This document shows positions 43,046 through 51,009 of a stretch of DNA of 64,000 bases, piece after piece. The position numbers and the translations under genes were made by a program. The stretch comes from JBCCOW01 sp039025855 (GTDB taxonomy: Bacteria > Planctomycetota > Phycisphaerae > Phycisphaerales > Phycisphaeraceae): NCBI GenBank assembly GCA_039025855.1, contig JBCCNL010000013.1, positions 9,275 to 73,274 of the forward strand, written 5' to 3'. The notes under the pieces are model-generated. The model made no database searches. It was not told the origin of the DNA and saw only the letters and a program-made list of their open reading frames with translations. Position 1 is the stretch's first letter. The number at the start of each line of letters is the position of its first letter.

Positions 43046-43193
43046 TCCCCTTAAGGCTTTGGAGGAGGCCACATGCTAGCGAGACCCGCCGCCGACGCAA
43101 AAAGCCGACAACTCAACCCCCGAAAACAGTGCTGAATCAGCCCGAAATGAGCAACGGGCCGCCTCGTGGACAGCCCGTCGGTTGCAAATGAAG

Positions 43194-43275
43194 TGGGGGG
43201 TAGTGGATTCGAACCACTGTAGGCAATGCCAGCAGATTTACAGTCTGCCCCGTTTGGCCGCTCCGGCAACCCCCC
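43194..43275 (-). tRNA. tRNA-Tyr (GTA)
   Basis: Reverse-complement cloverleaf: acceptor GGGGGGT pairing with ACCCCCC, anticodon arm CAGA-CTGTAAA-TCTG giving anticodon GTA, a long class II variable arm, and T-arm AGTGG-TTCGAAT-CCACT. The discriminator is A. The CCA end is not encoded. The 5' end is at 43275. Confidence 0.95.
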
Positions 43276-43488
43276 AAATGGGTTGCTCCACCCGATCGCG
43301 GACGGGGCATTGAACCGCACCGTCGCCCATCCGTCAAGGCGTCAGCCCGACTCGATCCCGCCCCCCAACGAACCTACGGCCGACGATCCAAACCAGACTT
43401 TGACACTTGCCCACTGCTTTTCCACGGTCTGGGCGTTATCATCCGGTGCCCCACACGGGCATGGTTCCGCGTCCCCGGAAACGTCACC

Positions 43489-44169
43489 GTGACCCCCGCA
43501 ACCGTCTCCGATCCCTCGGCCTCGACGCTCAATACGTCACCGGTCCACAGCCACGTCCTCGTGCTCAACCGCATGTGGATGGCGGTCCGTGTCGTCAACG
43601 CCAAGCGGGCGTTCTCGCTGCTGTTCCGCGACCTCGCCGAGGTCATCCGCGTCGACGACGGCTCGTACACCGCCTACGACTTCGACACCTGGGCCGACGC
43701 CTCAGCCATGCACGACCTCATGGTCCCTGATGGCAACGACGATGCGGAACCCTACGAGTGGGTCTCGACCGTCCGCATGAAGATCGCGGTGCCCAAGGTC
43801 ATCCGGCTGCTCGGCTACGACAAGCTCCCGGCCCAGGACGTCAAGCTCAACCGCCGGAATATCTTCGCCCGGGACCGCAACCAGTGCCAATACTGTGGGA
43901 AGCACTTCCCGACCTCTGAGCTATCACTGGACCATGTCATCCCCCGCAGCCAAGGCGGCGGTGCATCTTGGGAAAACCTCGTGTGCTGCTGTGTCGACTG
44001 CAACTCGAAAAAGGGTGGCCGAACACCGCGGCAGGCCCGCATGCCGCTGGTCCGCAAGCCCGTCAAGCCCAGCCGAAACCCCGTGATCCATCTTCGCCTC
44101 GGCTCCGGCAAATATGCCTCCTGGCGGGCCTTCCTCGACAACGCCTACTGGTCCGTCGAACTCAAGTAA
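43489..44169 (+). CDS. HNH endonuclease family protein
   Basis: A 226-residue protein. The C-terminal half is an HNH domain: zinc pair CQYCG, the catalytic LSLDHVIPRSQGG with its Asp-His, NLVCCCVDCNSKKG with Asn and the second zinc pair, then RTPRQARMPL. The N-terminal half (VLVLNRMWMAVRVVNAKRAF, then VIRVDDGSYTAYDF) is the domain that usually precedes this HNH type in chromosomal genes of many phyla. These proteins are widespread housekeeping-like nucleases of unclear function, not restriction enzymes by context. The GTG at 43489 is the best start seen. No operon partner is evident. Confidence 0.88.
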   Translation: MTPATVSDPSASTLNTSPVHSHVLVLNRMWMAVRVVNAKRAFSLLFRDLAEVIRVDDGSYTAYDFDTWADASAMHDLMVPDGNDDAEPYEWVSTVRMKIAVPKVIRLLGYDKLPAQDVKLNRRNIFARDRNQCQYCGKHFPTSELSLDHVIPRSQGGGASWENLVCCCVDCNSKKGGRTPRQARMPLVRKPVKPSRNPVIHLRLGSGKYASWRAFLDNAYWSVELK

Positions 44170-44221
44170 GGTGTTTGGGCTGTCCGCCTGACCTCTTCCC
44201 TATCTCGTCTGGAGGCCCGTC

Positions 44222-44480
44222 ATGCAACCCTTCGACCCCCACACGTTCAACGACGACCAGCCCTGCTTTCGAGCCCATCAGTAAACGCCGCAAGGGCTTC
44301 CCGTCCGAAACCCACGTCAAACGCGGCCCCCAGATCGTGCACGGCTGCAAAGAGCTCATCGAGAAGCTCGGCCGAAACGACCCCTGCCCCTGCGGCTCCG
44401 GGAGGCGTTTTTAAGAAGTGCTGCATGAAGTCGGGCCGGTTTTGACGGCGTCAACAAGCAGTATTACTTCCGCGAATAGC
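44222..44480 (+). pseudogene. Frameshifted SEC-C motif protein
   Basis: GGAGG lies 7 nt before ATG 44222, but the frame stops at 44282. Removing one base at each of three homopolymer runs (CCC near 44261-44263, TTTTT at 44408-44412, TTTT at 44440-44443) restores one protein of about 84 residues: MQPFDPHTFNDDQ, then AFEPISKRRKGFPSETHVKR, the zinc-binding GRNDPCPCGSGRRFKKCC, and a tail ending NKQYYFRE before TAG at 44478-44480. SEC-C domains bind zinc and are found at the end of SecA and in small proteins. Either the gene is decayed or the assembly has homopolymer errors. Confidence 0.75.
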
Positions 44481-44708
44481 TCGCTGCAGGCGGCAAGGCT
44501 CAGGCTGCCTGTCTGCCACCCGTCCGCCCCGCGTCACGCTGGGCGAGGGCTATCGCCTACGCGGGACCCTCCAAACCGGAACCCACCTCATCCGGCCTTG
44601 GCCCGTTAAGTCGCCCCCCTGCACACCCGATGTGAAGCTAGAGAACCTAGGCAACCCACCCGCCCCCGCTCCGTCCGCGGCGGCCCGTGGGCACGTCGGA
44701 GCTCCGCC

Positions 44709-45338
44709 ATGGCCAGCCACGACACCACCCCGTCCTCGGGGCTCTCCGATGAGCTCCGCAACAAACAAGTCTTCACCACCGGCGAAGCTGCCGAGGTCTG
44801 CAAGGTCTCCCAACAGACCATCATCCGCTGCTTCGACGCCGGCCGGCTCAAGGGCTTCCGCGTCCCCGGCTCACGCTTCCGCCGCATCCCCCGCGAGGAC
44901 CTGATCCGGTTCATGAAGGCCAACGAGATCCCCACCGACGACTTCGAGACCACCGCCCGCAAGCGTGTCCTCGTCGTCGACGACGACCCCCGCATCGTCG
45001 AACTTTTTACCGACCTCCTCGAAGGCCCAAACGCTCAAGGGGATCGCTACGACGTCCGCTCCGCCAGCACCGGCTACGACGCCGGCGTCGTCACCACCGA
45101 GTTCAAGCCCGACCTGATGATCCTCGACTACATGCTCCCGGACATCAACGGCAACGTCGTCTGCAAGACCGTCCGCAAGAACCCCGACCTCGTCGGCATG
45201 AAGGTCATCATCGTCTCCGGCGTCGTCAACCAGCACGAGATCGACGAGCTCCTCGCCTCCGGCGCCGACGAGTTCATCAAGAAGCCCTTCGACGTCAAGC
45301 ACCTCATGGCCCGCATCGACGCCCACCTCGTGGGGTGA
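44709..45338 (+). CDS. MerR-type HTH / receiver domain response regulator
   Basis: A 209-residue protein with the DNA-binding domain first. An excisionase-type HTH occupies about 18-75 (FTTGEAAEVCKVSQQTIIRC, GRLKGFRVPGSRFRRIP), and a receiver domain about 85-205 (KRVLVVDDDPRIVELF, phosphoacceptor Asp about 140 in LMILDYMLPDINGN, switch region VIIVSGVV, conserved Lys in FIKKPFD). N-terminal HTH with C-terminal receiver reverses the usual order. It is followed 100 bp later by an HDOD histidine kinase, its likely partner. ATG 44709 is chosen because the sequence before it shows no coding character. Confidence 0.9.
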   Translation: MASHDTTPSSGLSDELRNKQVFTTGEAAEVCKVSQQTIIRCFDAGRLKGFRVPGSRFRRIPREDLIRFMKANEIPTDDFETTARKRVLVVDDDPRIVELFTDLLEGPNAQGDRYDVRSASTGYDAGVVTTEFKPDLMILDYMLPDINGNVVCKTVRKNPDLVGMKVIIVSGVVNQHEIDELLASGADEFIKKPFDVKHLMARIDAHLVG

Positions 45339-45343
45339 GCGGA

Positions 45344-45437
45344 GGAGTAAGCAGTAAGGAGTAAGCAGTAAGGCGTGAAAACCAATAACTCCTGACCCGC
45401 CACTCCTTACTCCGTACTCCGTACTCCTTACTTCTCC
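45344..45437. repeat. GGAGTAAGCAGTAA direct repeats with inverted counterpart
   Basis: Two exact tandem copies of GGAGTAAGCAGTAA at 45344-45371. They are followed by C/T-rich reverse-sense copies (ACTCC and TTACT units) at 45402-45437, ending at the start codon of the next gene. The AAGGAGTA / TACTCCTT pair could form a hairpin over the whole 100 bp gap. Related C/T units recur at 47844-47902. Confidence 0.75.
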
Positions 45438-45438
45438 C

Positions 45439-47754
45439 ATGGTTTCCGAAGTCTCCCAGCCCCGACGACTCGAACTCATCCTCCGGCAGATCGACACCCT
45501 CCCGACCCTGCCGGCCATCGCCACCCGTCTGCTCCAACTCACCGCCTCCGACGCCTCCGAAACCCGCGAGGTCGTCCAGCTCATCTCCGCCGACCCCCCG
45601 CTCACCGCCAAGATCCTCTCGCTCTGCCGCACCGCCGACCGCGGCGCCCGCGATGGCAACCAGCAGGTTATGTCTGTCGAGCGCGCCGTCGTCCTCCTCG
45701 GCTTCAACACTGTCCGCAACGCCGTGCTCTCGCTCAAGGTCTTCGAGCTGTTCCAGCAGCAGCACCAAGACGCCGACGACCGCCGCGGCCTCACCCTGCA
45801 GCGCGACGCCGACGAGCCCGAAGCACCCGCCTTCGACCGCGCCGGTTTCTGGTCCCACTCCCTCGCCGTAGCCCTCGCCGCCGAGATGATCGCCAAGGCC
45901 CACCGCGCCCCCGACCTCAACCCCGACGAGGCTTTCGTCTGCGGCCTGCTCCACGACGTCGGCAAGCTCGCCCTCGACCTCGCCCTGCCCAAGTCCTACG
46001 CCAAGTGCGTCAGCCTCGCCGCCGCCCACCAGTCCAACATCGCCACCTACGAACGCCAGCTCATCGGGATCGACCACCACACCGCTGGCAAACGCCTCGC
46101 CGAGCAGTGGGGCCTGCCGCTCCAACTCCAAGACACAGTCTGGCTGCACGGCTCCCCCCTCGACTCGCTCCCCCCCCTGCCCCACCGCAAGCTCGTCGGG
46201 CTCATCCAGCTCGCCGACACCATCGCCCGAGCCCAGCACATCGGCTACTCCGGCAACCACGCCCTCCAGCCCGACGCCGACACCCTCGCCAAACAGCTCG
46301 GCTTCGACCTCGACCTCGTCCACGCCGCCACCCAGGACCTCTACCCCGCCCTCGAAGAACGCGGCAAGGCCCTGGGCATGCACGAGCTGCCCTCACGCGA
46401 ACAGTTCTTCGCGTCCATCCAGAAAGCCAACGCCGCGCTCGGCAAGCTCAACGCCACCCTCGACCACCGCTCCCGCGCCGCCGCCACCCAGGCCCGCGTC
46501 CTCCAGGCCATCGCCGACTTCCACGCCCTCGCCACCCCCGGCCGATCCGTCCAGGACCTCCTCGACCGCGCCGCCCACTCCGCCGCCACCCTCTTCGGCC
46601 CCGGCTTCTACGCTCTGCTCCACCCCCTGCCCGAAACCCCCGACGAGCCCGCCGCCTGGCTGCTCTGTCGGTACACCCCCGAGGGCGAACCCCTCGACGC
46701 CAAGGTTCTTGACCAGCCCCCAGCTGCCCCCGACCTCAGCACCCTCGACACCCAGGCCAACAGCTCCGCCGGCAGCATGTCCCTCACGGGCGTCCTCCCC
46801 TGGGTCGCCGACGAACTCATGGAGGCCGACGACCTCCGCGATGTCGAGATCCTCCCCCTCGCCTCCGGCTGGGGCACCGCCGCGCTCCTCCTGCACGACC
46901 GCCCTTCTCTGCCCACCGCGTCCATCCTCACGCCGCTGACCCGCACCTGGGGCGCCGCGATCGCCGCCGCCTCCCAGCACGACGGCGCACGCCGCCTCGG
47001 CGAACAGCTCGCCGAAGCCAACACCGCGCTGCAAGACGCCCAGGACACCCTGCTCAAGCAGGCCTCCATGGCTCGCCTCGGCGAGATGGCCGCCGGCGCC
47101 GCCCACGAGATGAACAACCCCCTCGCCGTCATCTCCGGCCGATCGCAGCTGCTGTCCATGTCCCTCGACGGCGGCTCCAAACACCAGGCCGCCGCCCAGC
47201 AGATCTTCCGCGAAGCCCACCGCCTCTCGGACCTCATCACCTGCCTGCACATGTTCGCCGAGCCGCCCCAGGCCGACCGCAAGCCCGTCGACCCCGCCGC
47301 CATGCTCGACACCATCGTCCGCAAGGTCAAGTCCACCCGCCGCAAACGCCAGGCCGAGATCGATATCTACCTCACGCTAGGCGACGACCTCTCCCCCGCC
47401 CTGCTCGACGCCGACCAGGTCGCCCGTGCTGTCACCGAGCTCCTGCTCAACGCCCTCCAGGCCAGCCCCAAGGAAGCCATCTCCGTCACCGCCACCAGCA
47501 AGCCCTGGGGCAACCACGGCGAGCCCGCGCTCTTCATCTCCGTCATCGACGACGGCGACGGCATGGACCCCGACACCCTGAAGCACGCCCTCGACCCGTT
47601 CTTCTCCGCCAAGCCCGCCGGCCGACAGGTCGGCATGGGTCTGCCCCGCGTCCAACAACTCGCCGCCGCCCACCACGGCGAAGTCCGACTCACCTCCACC
47701 CCCGGCACCGGCACCACCGCCACCCTCATCCTCCCCCTCGCCGAACCGGTCTGA
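45439..47754 (+). CDS. HDOD domain / GAF-like / histidine kinase hybrid sensor
   Basis: A 771-residue signalling protein. The N-terminus is an HDOD domain (LPTLPAIATRLLQLTASDAS, ISADPPLTAKILSLC, and HSLAVALAAEMI then GLLHDVGKLALDLAL, which retains HD-like residues). A GAF-like middle covers about 350-520. A HisKA box follows with the phospho-accepting His in GAAHEMNNPLAVISG (about residue 556), and then a HATPase_c with N-box TELLLNALQA, G1 VIDDGDGMD and G2 GMGLPRVQQL. There are no TM segments, so sensing is cytoplasmic. It probably phosphorylates the HTH-receiver protein encoded just upstream. Confidence 0.88.
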   Translation: MVSEVSQPRRLELILRQIDTLPTLPAIATRLLQLTASDASETREVVQLISADPPLTAKILSLCRTADRGARDGNQQVMSVERAVVLLGFNTVRNAVLSLKVFELFQQQHQDADDRRGLTLQRDADEPEAPAFDRAGFWSHSLAVALAAEMIAKAHRAPDLNPDEAFVCGLLHDVGKLALDLALPKSYAKCVSLAAAHQSNIATYERQLIGIDHHTAGKRLAEQWGLPLQLQDTVWLHGSPLDSLPPLPHRKLVGLIQLADTIARAQHIGYSGNHALQPDADTLAKQLGFDLDLVHAATQDLYPALEERGKALGMHELPSREQFFASIQKANAALGKLNATLDHRSRAAATQARVLQAIADFHALATPGRSVQDLLDRAAHSAATLFGPGFYALLHPLPETPDEPAAWLLCRYTPEGEPLDAKVLDQPPAAPDLSTLDTQANSSAGSMSLTGVLPWVADELMEADDLRDVEILPLASGWGTAALLLHDRPSLPTASILTPLTRTWGAAIAAASQHDGARRLGEQLAEANTALQDAQDTLLKQASMARLGEMAAGAAHEMNNPLAVISGRSQLLSMSLDGGSKHQAAAQQIFREAHRLSDLITCLHMFAEPPQADRKPVDPAAMLDTIVRKVKSTRRKRQAEIDIYLTLGDDLSPALLDADQVARAVTELLLNALQASPKEAISVTATSKPWGNHGEPALFISVIDDGDGMDPDTLKHALDPFFSAKPAGRQVGMGLPRVQQLAAAHHGEVRLTSTPGTGTTATLILPLAEPV

Positions 47755-48062
47755 TTCAACTCGCATTCTCCCTCCCGGAAGCCCACGGTGTTTCACCGTG
47801 GGCCGCGCCGCGCAACGCCTGGCCAACTCCACGTCCTATCGCTTACCCCATAGCTCCTCAACCTCTAGCTCCTTACTTCTTACTTCTTACTCCATACTCC
47901 TCCCTCAACGTCCCCTCCCGTTACCCCCCAGCCGTCACGACCCGCCAAGTCCAAGCCCTCACAATGCTTTGCTTTCTTGAATCACTCAAAGCTCCCGCAG
48001 TCCCTGCCGATCTCTCCCATAGCCCACGCCGCAGCCGCTGTTCGTGACGCGGACCTGTCCGC
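47755..48062. other. Intergenic region with C/T-rich repeats
   Basis: A 308 bp gap. It holds the hairpin at 47781-47803, then CTCC/TTACTTCT units at about 47844-47902 related to the repeat at 45344-45437. No promoter or small ORF convinced me, though a promoter for the next gene should lie in the last 120 bp. Confidence 0.6.
47781..47803. repeat. Intergenic GCCCAC...GTGGGC hairpin
   Basis: GCCCACGGTG and CACCGTGGGC, perfect 10 bp arms with a TTT loop, 26 bp after the kinase stop codon. It belongs to the GCCCAC/GTGGGC palindrome family seen inside coding regions at 16804, 23653 and 24116. It could act as a weak terminator although no T-tract follows. Confidence 0.7.
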
Positions 48063-49277
48063 GTGGACTGGGAGAATGCCTTGAACGACTCACCGACCGA
48101 TCCCGCCGCCGTTGCCCCCTCGCGCCGACCCGCGCGGGTCCTTGTGGTCGACCGCGACACCCGCGTGCCCGCCCTGCTCCGCGACTGCCGGCCCGCCGGC
48201 CAAACGCTCGACATCATCCAGGCCGGCTCCCTCGCCGTCGCCCGCGATCTCATCGACAAGCAGCGCATCGACCTCGCCATCATCGAGCCCGCCATGCCCG
48301 ACGGTGACGGCTACGAGCTCGCCGCCGAGCTCGCCGATGCCCCCTCCCCCAGCAAGCCCGCCGTGGCCACCCTCATCGCCGGGTCCACCGCCGACTTCGA
48401 CGCCGCCCGCAGAGCCCTCGCCGCCGGTGCCGCCGACTTCCTGGTCAAGCCCGAACTCACCACTAACGAACTCACCGACCGGCTCGCCCACACCCTCGCC
48501 AAGCAGCGTAAAGACGCCAAGCTCGCCCGCCGCGTCCGTCGTCTCAAGAAGCTCTGCAAACGCCTCAACGACGCCCGCCTCGAAGTGGCCGGGCAGGTCG
48601 ACACCCTCTGCAACGACCTGGTCACCGCTTATCAGGAACTGGCCGTCCAGATGAAGGGCGTCGTCGACGAGACCCGCACCGTCGAGGACGTGCTCTCCGA
48701 CGAGCTCGACCTCGAACAGGTCATCCGCAAGACCCTCGAATGGCTCGTCGGGCAGTCCGGCCCGTCCAACGCCGCCGTGTTCCTGCCCTGCTCCATGGAC
48801 GAGTTCTCGCTCGGCGGCTACGTCAACCACGACTGCACCGCCGAGTCCGCCGACATGCTCCTGCAGCACCTCGCCGACGTCCTCGCCCCCAAGGTCGCCG
48901 ACCGCGACCAGCTGATCCATCTCAAGGACAACGCATCTATCGAACAATGGATCGGCGACGACGCCGCCTACCTCGCCGACAGCGAAGTCCTCGCCTTCGC
49001 CGCACGCACCGACGACGAATCCCTGGCCGTGCTCTGCCTCTTCCGCGACGCCGAGCAGCCCTACCCCGAAGACGTCGTCCAGGCCTGCCGCGCCCTCGCC
49101 CCCATCCTCGGCGAAACGCTCTCCCGGCTCATCCGCATCCACCACCGCCACCTCCCCGACCCCGCCCTCTTCGACACCGAGCTCACCCAGCCCGACTACG
49201 ACGACTGGGGCACCGCCGAGTGGTCCGCCGACGACGACCTGCCCTTCGACGAAGACGACGGCGGCCTCCCGCTATAA
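48063..49277 (+). CDS. Degenerate receiver / GAF domain protein
   Basis: A 404-residue cytoplasmic protein. The N-terminus is a receiver fold (ARVLVVDRDTRVPALLRDC, LAIIEPAMPDGDGYELAAEL, VATLIAGSTAD, FLVKPEL), but the phosphoacceptor Asp is replaced by Glu (IIEPAMPDGDG, about residue 75). A basic coiled-coil linker (AKQRKDAKLARRVRRLKKLC) leads to a GAF-like domain at about 225-360. The C-terminus is very acidic (DDLPFDEDDGG). Asp-to-Glu receivers are often locked in the active-like state, so this may be a phosphorylation-independent sensor. It begins at GTG 48063; the neighbours are signalling genes on the same strand. Confidence 0.82.
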   Translation: MDWENALNDSPTDPAAVAPSRRPARVLVVDRDTRVPALLRDCRPAGQTLDIIQAGSLAVARDLIDKQRIDLAIIEPAMPDGDGYELAAELADAPSPSKPAVATLIAGSTADFDAARRALAAGAADFLVKPELTTNELTDRLAHTLAKQRKDAKLARRVRRLKKLCKRLNDARLEVAGQVDTLCNDLVTAYQELAVQMKGVVDETRTVEDVLSDELDLEQVIRKTLEWLVGQSGPSNAAVFLPCSMDEFSLGGYVNHDCTAESADMLLQHLADVLAPKVADRDQLIHLKDNASIEQWIGDDAAYLADSEVLAFAARTDDESLAVLCLFRDAEQPYPEDVVQACRALAPILGETLSRLIRIHHRHLPDPALFDTELTQPDYDDWGTAEWSADDDLPFDEDDGGLPL

Positions 49278-49301
49278 ACCACGCCTCTTCCTCTCCAAGC
49301 A

Positions 49302-49329
49302 ATAGCCGGGTCGCTACGCGACGCGGCTC
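49302..49329. repeat. 28 bp GC-rich palindromic repeat, copy B (inverted to copy A)
   Basis: Exact reverse complement of 38071-38098. It begins ATAGCCGGG and ends GACGCGGCTC. It lies in the gap between the receiver-GAF gene and argH. Confidence 0.85.
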
Positions 49330-49365
49330 TGCAATACGCCTGACCGCCCGAACGCACCGGTCACC

Positions 49366-49393
49366 CGCCCGCCCCGCGTAGCGGGCCGGCTAT
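49366..49393. repeat. Related GC-rich palindromic repeat, copy C
   Basis: GCCCGC, CCCGC-GTA-GCGGG, then CCGGCTAT. It has the same GTA-centred design and the same CCGGCTAT end as copy A, but the arms have changed together (CCCGC/GCGGG), which argues for selection on the hairpin. Confidence 0.7.
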
Positions 49394-49443
49394 GACATCC
49401 TTCAATCTCCATCGCGCGATACCCCTTCCCGTATCATCCGCCG

Positions 49444-50880
49444 ATGAGCCAGAAACCCTGGGAACACGCCAAGTCATCCGGGTCCGAATCCGACCCCGTC
49501 GCCACCCGCTTCGTCGCCTCCCTCGACGTCGATCAGCGCCTCTACCCCCACGACATCGCCGGGTCCATCGCCCACGCCACCATGCTCTACCACGTCGGCC
49601 TCCTCACCGCCGACGAGCTCGACGCCATCACGACCGGCCTCAACACCATCAAGTCCGAGATCGACGAACAAGGCGCGTCCTGGCCCGGCTGGAAGATCGA
49701 GCTCGAAGACGTCCACATGTGCATCGAGGCCGCCCTCATCGAAAAGATTGGCGACCCCGGAAGAAAGCTCCATACCGGAAGAAGCCGCAACGATCAGGTG
49801 GCTTTCGATCTTTTTCTTTGGTTGGACACGCCGCAGGGAAACATCAGTCGGCTGGTGGGGAAGTTCACAAAACTCTTCGAGGCATATGTCGATTTGGCGG
49901 AAAGTGATGGGGAGGTTGTGATTCCTTCATACACACACCTTCAGAGAGCTCAGCCCATCGTGGTCGGCTCGGAACTTATGGCGTGGCTTCGTGCATTCTC
50001 AGGTTGCGAGGACCAAGTTCATTCCGTGTACTCGGTCGAGAATCCTTTGGGTTCTGGTGCAATTGCAGGATCAGCGCTTCCGCTTGACCGGCAATTCACT
50101 TGCGAATCGAGCCAGATCGCAATCCAGAACTTTCCCTCGTCAAGTTCGATGTATGCGACAGCTAGCCGTGATCTCGTTATCGATTTTGTTTATGCCTTAA
50201 CCAAGACTTCGATGTGGCTCTCCCGCTGGGCGGAACAATGGATCATCTACAACTCCACCGAGTTCGGCTTCATCACCCTCGGCGACGCCTACACCACCGG
50301 CTCGTCGATGATGCCCCAGAAACGCAACCCCGACATGCTCGAGCTCATCCGCGGCAAGACCGGCCAGGTCTACGGATCGCTCGTCGCCCTGCTCACCATG
50401 TGCAAGGGCCTGACCATCGGCTACAACCGCGACCTCCAAGAGGACAAGCGCCACCTGTTCAGTGCCTACGACACCGTCTGCGACTGCCTCGACATCGCCG
50501 CCGGCATCGTCCGCACCACGACCTTCAACGAAGCCCGCATCAAGCAGGGCCTCGACCGCGGCTACCTCGACGCCACCAGCCTCGCCGAGTACCTCGTGAC
50601 CCAGGGCGTCGCCTTCCGCACCGCCCACCAGATCGTCGGAGCCCTCGTCCGGCAGTGCGATGAAACCGACCGCTACAAGCTCGAACAACTCAGCGTCGAA
50701 GAGATGAACGCCGCCGTCCAAGTCGCCGGGAATGACCCCGTCGTGACCGACACCGTCTATGACTGGCTTGGCCCCGAGAACGTTGTGAAGCGTTACCAGT
50801 CGGCCGGCAACGCGGGGCTGACCGGATTCCATGAACAGCTCGCGTCTTGGAAAGAGCGGCTGGCCGGCGACGCCGAGTAG
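49444..50880 (+). CDS. argH: Argininosuccinate lyase
   Basis: Splits argininosuccinate to arginine and fumarate, the last step of arginine synthesis. It has 478 residues, with N-terminal DPVATRFVASLDVDQRLYPH, the fumarase-superfamily HTGRSRNDQ (about 110-118), SYTHLQRAQP with the catalytic-region His and the signature loop GSSMMPQKRNPDML (about 286-299). The frame is intact. Between about 49745 and 50220 (residues about 100-260) the GC content drops to about 51% by hand count against roughly 65-70% on both sides, with a different codon habit (ttt, ctt, tca, gca). This suggests replacement of the central domain by DNA from another lineage. TATCAT 6 nt before ATG and no ribosome site suggest a leaderless start. 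Confidence 0.95.
   Translation: MSQKPWEHAKSSGSESDPVATRFVASLDVDQRLYPHDIAGSIAHATMLYHVGLLTADELDAITTGLNTIKSEIDEQGASWPGWKIELEDVHMCIEAALIEKIGDPGRKLHTGRSRNDQVAFDLFLWLDTPQGNISRLVGKFTKLFEAYVDLAESDGEVVIPSYTHLQRAQPIVVGSELMAWLRAFSGCEDQVHSVYSVENPLGSGAIAGSALPLDRQFTCESSQIAIQNFPSSSSMYATASRDLVIDFVYALTKTSMWLSRWAEQWIIYNSTEFGFITLGDAYTTGSSMMPQKRNPDMLELIRGKTGQVYGSLVALLTMCKGLTIGYNRDLQEDKRHLFSAYDTVCDCLDIAAGIVRTTTFNEARIKQGLDRGYLDATSLAEYLVTQGVAFRTAHQIVGALVRQCDETDRYKLEQLSVEEMNAAVQVAGNDPVVTDTVYDWLGPENVVKRYQSAGNAGLTGFHEQLASWKERLAGDAE
49745..50220. other. Low-GC mosaic segment inside argH
   Basis: About 475 bp with GC near 51% by hand count over 49801-50220, flanked on both sides by argH sequence of much higher GC. The frame is kept and the protein motifs continue across both junctions. 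No terminal repeats or transposase are seen, so it looks like homologous replacement rather than insertion. Confidence 0.75.
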
Positions 50881-50915
50881 CCCGGTATCATCGACGCGAT
50901 CGGGTGTGCTCCCAT

Positions 50916-50984
50916 CGGCGAGCCGGGGCGTGTCGCCCCAGGCAACCGCCCGCACACTCCGGCCCGACACGGGCCGGCTCGCCG
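50916..50984. repeat. Cruciform-like inverted repeat upstream of the FHA kinase gene
   Basis: Outer arms CGGCGAGCCGG (50916-50926) and CCGGCTCGCCG (50974-50984) enclose two inner hairpins: GGGGCG-TGT-CGCCCC (50925-50939) and GGCCCG-ACA-CGGGCC (50961-50975). A related GGGCCG-ACA-CGGCCC hairpin lies at 61224-61238. It lies in the 130 bp between argH and the next gene and could be a shared terminator/leader structure. Confidence 0.7.
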
Positions 50985-51009
50985 ACTCAGATCCGCCTTG
51001 AGGCTTTTT

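Noticed and set aside
43489..44169. Restriction-modification or homing endonuclease at the HNH gene
   Set aside because: No methyltransferase or intron/intein context; the domain arrangement is that of a widespread chromosomal HNH family.
49745..50220. Insertion sequence or intein in argH
   Set aside because: No terminal repeats, transposase, intein splice residues or length excess; the protein aligns through the segment with ArgH motifs intact.
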